64,000 nt of DNA. Origin: Pseudomonas chlororaphis (GTDB lineage Bacteria; Pseudomonadota; Gammaproteobacteria; Pseudomonadales; Pseudomonadaceae). The translations under genes were made by a program, and so were the position numbers. Location of the stretch: NCBI GenBank assembly GCA_001023535.1, contig CP011020.1, forward strand, positions 4,663,734 through 4,727,733, written 5' to 3'. The number at the start of each line of letters is the position of its first letter. Positions within the stretch are counted from its first letter, which is position 1. This document shows, piece after piece, positions 57,406 to 64,000 of this stretch. The notes under the pieces were generated by a model. That model was not told the origin of the DNA, made no database searches, and saw only the letters and a program-made list of their open reading frames with translations.

Positions 57406-59325
57406 ATGAACAGCTGGTTTGGCAACATTAGCGTCAACATGAAGCTGGGCCTGGGCTTCGGCCTGGTCCTGGTCCTGACTTGCATCCTGGCCCTGACCGG
57501 CTGGACCAGCCTGGGCGGGCTGATCGATCGCAGCAACTGGATGAGCGACATCACCCAGCTCAATGCCGGCCTGACCAAGTTGCGGGTCGCGCGCCTGCAA
57601 TACATGTTGACCAACGGCGACGAAACCGCCGCACAAAATGTGCAGACCACCCTCGATGGTTTCGTGGCGCAACAGAACGCGCTGCTCAATAGCTTCAAGA
57701 GCCCTGAAAACGTCAGGCTGCTCAAGGAGCAGAGCGCGACCATCAGCGCCTACCAGGTGTCCCTGAACAAAATGCGCAGTGCCTATCGCACGGGCAACAC
57801 CGCCCGCGATGCCATGGGCGCAAACGCCGAGGCCGCCTACAAGCTGATCGAGGCGATCAACACCGACGTGCAGCAAATGGCCCTGAGCGACCAGCGCTTC
57901 GAGCAGTTCCAGGCGATCACCCGCGCCAAGCAGGAATTCATGCTGGCCCGCTATGAAGTGCGCGGCTATACCGCCAACAGCAACGCCGATACCGAACGCA
58001 AGGCCGTCGCTCAACTGGACGCCGCCATCGCTTCGCTCAAGCCGCTGGATGAACATTTCGCCAGCACCCGCCAAGCTGAAATGCGCCAGTTGGAAAACGC
58101 CCTGGTCCAGTACCGCAGCGCGTTGCAGGCCTTCAAGGTCGCCACCGCCGATACAGTGCAGGCACGCAAGGAAATGACCGACCAGGGCACGGCCATCGTG
58201 AACCTGAGCGAGCAGCTGTACCAGATCCAGCTTGACCGTCGCGACGCCGAAAGCGCCCAGGCGCGTACCCTGCAGTTGGTCAGCACATTGCTGGCGTTGC
58301 TGGTGGGCATCATTGCCGCCGTGGTCATCACGCGCCAGATCACCGGGCCGTTGCGCGAAACCCTGGCCGTGGTCGAACGCATCGCCAGTGGCGATTTGTC
58401 CCACACGGTCACCGTCACCCGCCGCGACGAACTCGGCGTGCTGCAACAAGGCATCGCTCGCATGGGCGTGACCCTGCGCGACCTGATCAGCGGTATCCGC
58501 GATGGCGTGACCCAGATCGCCAGCGCCGCCGAAGAGCTGTCCGCCGTCACCGAGCAGACCAGTGCCGGCGTCAACAGCCAGAAAGTCGAGACCGACCAGG
58601 TGGCGACCGCCATGCACGAGATGACCGCCACCGTGCAGGAAGTTGCGCGTAACGCCGAGGAAGCGTCTCAAGCCGCCGCCGCGGCCGACGGCGAAGCCCG
58701 TGCCGGCGACCAGGTGGTCAGCGAAGCCATCGCCCAGATCGAGCGCTTGGCCAGCGAAGTGGTGCGCTCCACCGACGCCATGACCGTGCTGCAACAGGAA
58801 AGCGACAAGATCGGCAGCGTCATGGACGTGATCAAGGCCGTGGCCGAGCAGACTAACCTGCTGGCCCTCAACGCCGCGATCGAAGCGGCACGTGCCGGTG
58901 AAGCCGGTCGCGGCTTTGCCGTGGTGGCCGACGAAGTCCGTGGCCTGGCCCAGCGCACGCAGAAATCCACCGAGGAAATCGAAGGCCTGGTGGCCGGCCT
59001 GCAGAACGGCACGCAACAAGTGGCCGCGGTGATGAACAACAGCCGCAGCCTCACCGACAGCAGCGTGGCCCTGACCCGCAAGGCCGGCGCCTCACTGGAG
59101 AACATCACCCGCACGGTGTCGAACATCCAGTCGATGAACCAGCAGATTGCCGCCGCGGCCGAGCAACAAAGCGCCGTGGCCGAAGAGATCAGCCGCAGCA
59201 TCATCAACGTGCGCGACGTCTCCGAACAGACCGCCGCCGCCAGCGAAGAAACCGCCGCCTCCAGTGTCGAGCTGGCGCGGTTGGGCAATCAGTTGCAGAT
59301 GATGGTCAGTCACTTCCGCGTTTGA
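57406..59325 (+). CDS. Methyl-accepting chemotaxis protein (HBM-type sensor)
   Basis: A 639-aa transmembrane chemoreceptor. TM1 is about residues 12-32 and TM2 about 288-310. The 250-residue all-helical periplasmic domain between them fits the helical bimodular (HBM) type, which in McpS-like receptors binds TCA-cycle acids; the ligand here is inferred only by type. A HAMP domain follows ([20 protein letters not shown]) and then the signalling domain with the hairpin tip [20 protein letters not shown]. No C-terminal CheR-binding pentapeptide. An AGGAGGAA-like site lies before the ATG (CTGGAGGAATTGG). Confidence 0.93.
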   Translation: MNSWFGNISVNMKLGLGFGLVLVLTCILALTGWTSLGGLIDRSNWMSDITQLNAGLTKLRVARLQYMLTNGDETAAQNVQTTLDGFVAQQNALLNSFKSPENVRLLKEQSATISAYQVSLNKMRSAYRTGNTARDAMGANAEAAYKLIEAINTDVQQMALSDQRFEQFQAITRAKQEFMLARYEVRGYTANSNADTERKAVAQLDAAIASLKPLDEHFASTRQAEMRQLENALVQYRSALQAFKVATADTVQARKEMTDQGTAIVNLSEQLYQIQLDRRDAESAQARTLQLVSTLLALLVGIIAAVVITRQITGPLRETLAVVERIASGDLSHTVTVTRRDELGVLQQGIARMGVTLRDLISGIRDGVTQIASAAEELSAVTEQTSAGVNSQKVETDQVATAMHEMTATVQEVARNAEEASQAAAAADGEARAGDQVVSEAIAQIERLASEVVRSTDAMTVLQQESDKIGSVMDVIKAVAEQTNLLALNAAIEAARAGEAGRGFAVVADEVRGLAQRTQKSTEEIEGLVAGLQNGTQQVAAVMNNSRSLTDSSVALTRKAGASLENITRTVSNIQSMNQQIAAAAEQQSAVAEEISRSIINVRDVSEQTAAASEETAASSVELARLGNQLQMMVSHFRV

Positions 59326-59333
59326 TCAGGCAC

Positions 59334-59365
59334 AACGCCCGGGTCCGGTGGGACACGGGCGTTTT
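59334..59365 (+). terminator. Terminator after the chemoreceptor gene
   Basis: Stem AACGCCCG / CGGGCGTT around a 14-nt GC-rich loop with a short T run, 8 nt after the stop. Confidence 0.55.
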
Positions 59366-59379
59366 GCGCCAGGCATCCT

Positions 59380-59799
59380 TCAGGCGTTCCAGGGGTTGAT
59401 CACCTCAACGCCGGGGAACTCAAAGTCTCTGATATTGCGGGTTGCAATCCACGCCCCGTGAGTCCGGCAAATAGCGGCGATTTGAGCATCAGCCGTGCTT
59501 GCCGCCCTCCCCTTGGCCTCGCATGACGCAACGAGGGTCGCATACTCAACGGCAGCATGGGCATCAAAAGGCAGGATCCTGCCGGCAAAATCCTCTTCGA
59601 ACATTGCCATTGCATGGGCTTCAAGCTTTTGCTTGCGCTTCCCAAAGGGTAGCCGGGCGACACCGTGAAGAATTTCCGCCACGGTAATAGCGCAAATGAC
59701 CAGATCCATTGCCGGCTGCGAATCAATCCAGGCCAAGACATTGGGGTTTGGCTCTGCACGCATAAACTCTGAAATAACATTGGTATCGAGCACTATCAT
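59380..59799 (-). CDS. PIN-domain toxin (VapC/FitB type)
   Basis: A 139-aa PIN-domain ribonuclease toxin. The acidic metal-binding residues are visible: MIVLDTNVISEF (Asp5), TVAEILHGVARLP (Glu, about residue 42), STADAQIAAIC (Asp, about 103) and IATRNIRDFE (Asp near 124). It matches the FitB subgroup by VISEFMR and the C-terminal FPGVEVINPW. Its start overlaps the antitoxin stop by 4 nt. Confidence 0.93.
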   Translation of the reverse strand: MIVLDTNVISEFMRAEPNPNVLAWIDSQPAMDLVICAITVAEILHGVARLPFGKRKQKLEAHAMAMFEEDFAGRILPFDAHAAVEYATLVASCEAKGRAASTADAQIAAICRTHGAWIATRNIRDFEFPGVEVINPWNA

Positions 59800-60041
59800 T
59801 CGAAAAGATCCGCCGCAGTGGCCTTTTCGTCGCGCGAGGGTAGATCCAGATCAACATCGCCCAGAGTACTGAATCTTTTTCGGATACGGCTTCCCAATCC
59901 ACCTTCCGGACTCACTTTTGCCAGTGCACGCCCTAAAATCAGCCGAGCCTCCTCTTCCATGGAATGGCCGTTATGGGCCGCCGCGATACGCAATTGTTCC
60001 TTTATCTGATCGTCCAGGTTTCGAATAGTGATGCTGGCCAT
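59796..60041 (-). CDS. FitA/VapB-type antitoxin (ribbon-helix-helix)
   Basis: An 81-aa antitoxin with an N-terminal RHH DNA-binding domain (ASITIRNLDDQIKEQLRIAA; HNGHSMEEEARLIL) and an acidic C-terminal tail that binds the toxin. The start is the ATG of MASITIRN at 60041; the frame is open nine codons further, but that part overlaps the operator region. A perfect 12-bp palindrome lies directly upstream and is the likely autoregulation site. Confidence 0.92.
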   Translation of the reverse strand: MASITIRNLDDQIKEQLRIAAAHNGHSMEEEARLILGRALAKVSPEGGLGSRIRKRFSTLGDVDLDLPSRDEKATAADLFE

Positions 60042-60050
60042 AGCGCTCCA

Positions 60051-60076
60051 TGCAATCAATGAAATCATTGATTGCA
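60051..60076. promoter_or_regulatory. Perfect palindromic operator of the FitAB-type pair
   Basis: TGCAATCAATGA and TCATTGATTGCA are exact reverse complements separated by AA, 9 nt before the antitoxin start. This is the position of the FitA/RHH binding site in related systems. Confidence 0.85.
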
Positions 60077-60276
60077 GCCTAGTTTAAGAATAGCCAATTT
60101 GTCCAGCCACCCTCCACTCACCAGCCCCTCTCCTGGATTCCCGGTTAACCAAAACCCTCCCCACGCATCGCCCTTTCGTACAAATCCCCCATTCTCGTCC
60201 TACCGCCTTTTTTTGACCGCTGTTGTACGGTTTCCCCTGGACAAGCACCTTTGTGCGAACAGGAGATGAACCCTAC

Positions 60277-62835
60277 ATGGACGCAAGCAATGACTCGCTG
60301 CTGCACAAGCTCGTCGCCTTTGCCGACGACAACGACAGCGACACCGCAAAGGCTCGCTTTGCAAACGCACTGCAGCGAATGGGGCTGGCGTCGGTTTTCG
60401 ATATCGTGCGCATGGGCAAGGCACCGTTCGCCCTTGAGCTGGCCAAGTACAGCGACGCGGATGCCGGGCTGGCCTATTATCGTGCGGCGAATTACGCCGG
60501 GCAAATCGCTCGCCGGTACCAAGCGCATCGTGTGTCGGCCGGGAAGGATGCCCCGGGGCGCGTGCGGCGCAGCCTGGGATCGGACTCGACGCCCGCGTCC
60601 GCCGGCTACCAGGCCCTCTTCGAGGAAAACTGGGATCAGTTCTGCAACGAAGGCGATATCGCGGCAATCGACTCACCCGTGGCGTATCTACGTGCCCTGT
60701 ATCTGTTTGCCAGGCAACTGGAGAAACTACCGGCATCCGCCTCATCCGCCAGGATCACCCTGGAAGAACGCCGCCCGGACCTCAAGCACCTGATACTCGA
60801 TCGACAGAGCGCATTCGCCACGCGTCCGATGCTCGACCTCATCAATGACACCCTGCGCAGCAACATCGAGGCTTACCTGAAAGAGGAAGGCAAGGACAGG
60901 GCAATCCCGCAGGTGCTGAGCAGCGAGCGCTATCCCTTTTCGCTGCCCTACAACCTGTACCATCATCAGTGTCTGCTCGGGCTGGGGGCCGGCAAGCCCG
61001 CGCTGGGCGAGCTGAACTATCGGGCCAGCCTGCAATTGCCGTTTTCACGAGGCAACTCAACCTACGGCAGCGTAACGACGTCCCCTCTCGACGCGCAAAT
61101 ACTGCTGTCCGGTCTCAGTCCGGAACAACAGAACCTGTTGCTCGCGCCCATTGCGTCGATCTCCAAGCCAGATCCACTGAAGAAGAACTACGGAACCCGA
61201 AACATAACGAACCTGGGTCAGCTGGAGTTTTTCAAGGAACGCACCGGCCTGACGACGGGGCAAGTGGAACAACTGTTGGCGCAAGGTAATTACACCCCTC
61301 GGTCCTCAATCAACAGCCCAGACGCCAGGCAGACCGGCTATGGCGCCAGCTACATCAACGGGCCGGAACAGACTTCCGTCCTGAGTATTGCCACCCAAGG
61401 GGAGACGCAGGTTTTCACCCATCACTCCCATGAGCGTTTCGACCGTGCGCAGCGAATGATCCGCCTGCATCGCTGGACCGCTATCCCCGTTGCCGAACTG
61501 GATACGCTGATCGTCAATGCCCAGCGCTCCGAAGGGACTAACACACTCAACGCCAACACGTTGCGCACACTGGGCGTCTACCGCTACCTGAATCAACGCC
61601 ATGGCATTGCCCCTGAAGAGTTTGCCTCTTTGCTGCACGACATGCCGGTGGATGCTTGCGGCGACCGCATGCCGTTGTTCGATCAAGTGTTCAATCGCAC
61701 CCGGCTGCTTGAAAGCCCCGTGTGGGAGCTCCCCCAGAGCCCTCTGACCGCCGACCGGCAAACCCTCAGCTATCTGAGCGCAGGTCTCGGACTCCCCACG
61801 ACCCAGGATTCGCTGCTGTTGCTTGTGCGACAGAGCGAGACATACCTGGGCTCGCCGAAACACGACTTGCCCACGGTTTCTTCACTCTATCGCCAGGCCC
61901 GTATCGCCCGGATGCTGGGCCTGTCTCCTCTTGAATGCACCGAGCTGGCCCGGTTGTTGGGAGGAGACGACTTCTGCAAGGCACTGGTAACCGGGCGATT
62001 GCACACCTCGCAATCCACAGAGGCGGACATTCTCGACGTGTTGATGGCGCTGGAATGGGCCGTGGACTGGCTCAGGCAAAACCAGCTTGATGTACTGCAG
62101 TGGTGCCGTCTGTTCGATGAACCAGGAACGAGCTTGCCGCTGAATCAGAAGGTGGAGGAACGACTGGCGAGACTACGAGCGGACAACAACGCCAACCAGG
62201 ATCCTCAGCGTCTGATTGAAACGCTGCTGCATGACATTGCGGACCTTCCGGCCGAATACGTCCTTTGCGCGACGCAAATGGCCGGTACCGACGCAAAGGC
62301 GATCGTCACGGCCATCAACACAACCCCGGGCATGATGCCGCCTGTGCTGGCAACAGTCCTTCGCATCGCCGAGGCCTTCCAGCGTCTGCACCTGGACAGC
62401 AGCACGCTGAAAACCCTGATGGATAATCCGACATGGCTGGCCTCGAAGACCTCCGTAACCCTCACACCCCACACGCTGTATCTGCTCGAACGCTTCAGCC
62501 ATTGCGCCCGCCATCAGGCGCAGTCGCAAGAAAACCTGCTGCACTACCTGCAAGTGGCCAATCAGGATGGGCATTCCTCGGAAAAAGAGGCCAACAACCT
62601 GCTGGCCAACCTTTTGAACTGGAACACTGAGCAAGTGAGTCGTCTGACGGCGCAGTTGGAGCCAGGACAGGCCACCTCAATGGAAGCGGTGGATTGGATC
62701 ATGCGCTGCCAGGCGTGCTGCGTCAGCACAGGACTGTCGGCAGACCTGTTGCTCCAGGCAACCTCGCTGAAAACCCAAAGTCCTGCATCGGACTGGAAAA
62801 CCGTCGGCGCAGCACTGATCGCGGCCTGCCATTGA
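60277..62835 (+). CDS. Insecticidal toxin complex protein, TcaA-like
   Basis: An 852-aa protein resembling the N-terminal part of Tc toxin subunit A as split in TcaA. The first 110 residues show the VRP1/SpvA-like pattern (FDIVRMGKAPFALELAKYSD; YRAANYAGQIARRYQ), followed by LYLFARQLEKLP, a DLKHLILD strand (about residue 170), SLPYNLYHHQCLLGLG and long helical repeats. There is no signal peptide, as usual for Tc proteins. AGGAGATG lies before the ATG at 60277; the frame extends 18 codons upstream without family match. A TcaB-like gene starts 33 nt later, so the A subunit is split in two. Confidence 0.85.
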   Translation: MDASNDSLLHKLVAFADDNDSDTAKARFANALQRMGLASVFDIVRMGKAPFALELAKYSDADAGLAYYRAANYAGQIARRYQAHRVSAGKDAPGRVRRSLGSDSTPASAGYQALFEENWDQFCNEGDIAAIDSPVAYLRALYLFARQLEKLPASASSARITLEERRPDLKHLILDRQSAFATRPMLDLINDTLRSNIEAYLKEEGKDRAIPQVLSSERYPFSLPYNLYHHQCLLGLGAGKPALGELNYRASLQLPFSRGNSTYGSVTTSPLDAQILLSGLSPEQQNLLLAPIASISKPDPLKKNYGTRNITNLGQLEFFKERTGLTTGQVEQLLAQGNYTPRSSINSPDARQTGYGASYINGPEQTSVLSIATQGETQVFTHHSHERFDRAQRMIRLHRWTAIPVAELDTLIVNAQRSEGTNTLNANTLRTLGVYRYLNQRHGIAPEEFASLLHDMPVDACGDRMPLFDQVFNRTRLLESPVWELPQSPLTADRQTLSYLSAGLGLPTTQDSLLLLVRQSETYLGSPKHDLPTVSSLYRQARIARMLGLSPLECTELARLLGGDDFCKALVTGRLHTSQSTEADILDVLMALEWAVDWLRQNQLDVLQWCRLFDEPGTSLPLNQKVEERLARLRADNNANQDPQRLIETLLHDIADLPAEYVLCATQMAGTDAKAIVTAINTTPGMMPPVLATVLRIAEAFQRLHLDSSTLKTLMDNPTWLASKTSVTLTPHTLYLLERFSHCARHQAQSQENLLHYLQVANQDGHSSEKEANNLLANLLNWNTEQVSRLTAQLEPGQATSMEAVDWIMRCQACCVSTGLSADLLLQATSLKTQSPASDWKTVGAALIAACH

Positions 62836-62868
62836 CCGGCGCCCCGCTTCAACATTCAAGGATTGAAT

Positions 62869-64000
62869 ATGACCGTTGCCCTTAAGAAGCAGCTCGATGA
62901 AAGCCTGCGCGATGCGCTGTTGGCGCTTTACCTGAACAAGGTCGCGCCCGATCGGGACAGGATGAAACCCTACAAGATCAAGACCGCCCGGGACCTCTAC
63001 GAATTCTGGCTGCTGGACGTACTCGTCAGCCAGGACGTGCCCACCACCCCCGTGGCCTGCGCCATTGCCAGTTTGCAGCAGTACATCAACCGCATCCTGA
63101 TGAACCTGGAGCCCGGCTATGAGCCCGCCGACATCACCCCCGATCTGCGGCAAACCTGGCGCGACGAAATGCACCAGTACCCGACCTGGGCCGCCCACCA
63201 GCAGTTGCTTTACTTCCCTGCGATGTACCTCGACCCGAACCTGAGAGCCGACAAAAGCGCCAACTTCCAACAGCTGGAAAACGCCCTCAACCAGAACCAG
63301 ATCCAACCCGACGCCGTTCAATCGGCGGTCATGGCGTACCTGACCCGATTCGAAGAAGTGGCCAACCTGAACATCCTCAACGGCTACATCGATGGCGAGG
63401 ACTACGCCAACAGCACCTACTATTTCATCGCCAAGTCCCGCAGCGAAAACAGCTACTTCTGGCGCTCACTGAACATGGCGCAGCGGCCCCTCGCGGGTGT
63501 GCCGACACAACCACCGGGCATCACGCCCAAGCTGGACCAGCCCGCCCCATACGCCTGGTCGGACTGGGAAAAAGCCGACCTCCCCATCCCCGAGAACGCG
63601 CCCGAGCATTCGGTGCGACCGGTCTGGTTCAACAATCGGCTGTTCGTTATCTGGGCCGAATGCATTCACCAGGACCCTTCAGCCTCCAGCGCCTCTTCGC
63701 AGGACGATACAACGGCAGCGAGCAAGCACCATCCGCTGTTGCGCCTGAGCTATTGCTTCAAAAAACACGATGGAACCTGGAGTACGCCGCGGGTGGCCCT
63801 GCAAGGCCATTGGGAAGACAGTTCCCTGGGCAACAAAGGCCTTGCGGCGATCAAGACGTTGCTCGTCACGGTCGCCGTGCATTATCGCCAAGGCTCGCGC
63901 GACTCGCTGTTTCTCGCCTTGCAGGGTTATGGATCACCGGCAGCGTCAGGCCTGGCCAGCGGCAAGGAGCTTGCCTTCAGACAGACGGTCTGCATCGACA
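62869..64000 (+). CDS. Insecticidal toxin complex protein, TcaB-like (partial, runs off the window)
   Basis: The frame opens at ATG 62869 (MTVALKKQLDESLRDALL) and stays open to the window end: 377 codons without a stop. The start shows the neuraminidase-like/ABC-toxin N-terminal pattern of TcaB and of the middle of TcdA (DALLALYLNKVAPDR; TARDLYEFWLLDVLVSQDV; IASLQQYINRILMNLEPGYE), then YFPAMYLDPNLRADKS and AYLTRFEEVANLNILNGYID. It pairs with the TcaA-like gene upstream. C-terminal parts (translocation channel, pore) and the B/C subunits, if present, lie beyond 64000. Confidence 0.85.
   Translation, partial: MTVALKKQLDESLRDALLALYLNKVAPDRDRMKPYKIKTARDLYEFWLLDVLVSQDVPTTPVACAIASLQQYINRILMNLEPGYEPADITPDLRQTWRDEMHQYPTWAAHQQLLYFPAMYLDPNLRADKSANFQQLENALNQNQIQPDAVQSAVMAYLTRFEEVANLNILNGYIDGEDYANSTYYFIAKSRSENSYFWRSLNMAQRPLAGVPTQPPGITPKLDQPAPYAWSDWEKADLPIPENAPEHSVRPVWFNNRLFVIWAECIHQDPSASSASSQDDTTAASKHHPLLRLSYCFKKHDGTWSTPRVALQGHWEDSSLGNKGLAAIKTLLVTVAVHYRQGSRDSLFLALQGYGSPAASGLASGKELAFRQTVCID

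Noticed and set aside
20547..64000. Search for a second copy of the tmRNA 3' end (attR)
   Set aside because: No match of the GGTTCAAATCC / CGGCTCCACCA segment was seen by eye, so no island right boundary is called.

Overview
The window looks like chromosome from a fluorescent Pseudomonas (P. fluorescens group in the broad sense). The gene order grpE-dnaK-dnaJ-dapB, recN/fur/omlA, ratA-rnfH/smpB, the ssrA tmRNA, the GC-rich codon use and the REPIN repeats (hairpin doublets carrying GTGGGAGC...GCTCCCAC ends) all fit. The species cannot be fixed from sequence reading alone.

Region by region. (1) 1-11.0 kb is core housekeeping: the heat-shock operon grpE-dnaK-dnaJ with dapB behind a sigma-32 promoter, SOS-type recN, fur diverging from the outer-membrane lipoprotein gene omlA/bamE, ratA-rnfH, an NSS-family sodium symporter and smpB. 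(2) 11.0-19.7 kb is a lactate-utilisation locus: a GntR/FadR-type regulator (lldR) with a palindromic operator, lldP permease, lutABC and a large FAD/Fe-S dehydrogenase, tightly coupled. (3) 20.15-20.55 kb is tmRNA; its 3' end is the likely attachment site of an integrase-bearing genomic island (20.7 to about 32 kb). The island carries two unrelated tyrosine recombinases, a 1003-aa SF2 helicase with a nuclease-like C-terminus, a MazG-like pyrophosphohydrolase coupled to a DUF2075 ATPase with an N-terminal PD-(D/E)XK motif, and an exported methionine-aminopeptidase-like protein that has lost its metal ligands. No second copy of the tmRNA end was seen, so the right boundary is unknown. (4) 32.8-34.6 kb is an AraC regulator with an SDR oxidoreductase. 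(5) 35.0-47.3 kb is the most unusual part: a nine-gene operon (type II thioesterase, AfsA-like hotdog protein, two acyl carrier proteins, FabG-like SDR, KASIII-like synthase, HAD phosphatase, P450, AMP ligase) with two MFS exporters. It is bracketed by two paralogous LysR regulators and by two diverged direct copies of a fecI promoter/start region.

(6) 47.4-51.4 kb is a complete fecI-fecR-TonB receptor iron-uptake system with a good Fur box. (7) 51.5-60.1 kb is mixed accessory and core: higBA toxin-antitoxin, a leucine-rich-repeat protein, an orphan tRNA 2'-phosphotransferase (kptA), a DUF6124 protein, REPINs, a PAP2 phosphatase with a membrane-anchored histidine phosphatase, an HBM-type chemoreceptor, and a FitAB/VapBC-type toxin-antitoxin pair with a perfect palindromic operator. 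(8) 60.3 kb to the end begins an insecticidal toxin-complex (Tc) locus: a TcaA-like gene and the start of a TcaB-like gene cut by the window edge.

How the genes work together: the 35-46 kb operon can be read as a short acyl chain activated and loaded on ACP, extended once by the KASIII-like enzyme, joined to a glycerol-type phosphate by the AfsA-like protein, then dephosphorylated, reduced and oxidised, and exported. This would give a butenolide or gamma-butyrolactone-like small molecule without any megasynthase. That pathway is inference from enzyme families. The helicase/MazG/DUF2075 block in the tmRNA island is the best candidate for an unnamed defence module. All calls come from reading sequence and translations; no database search was run.
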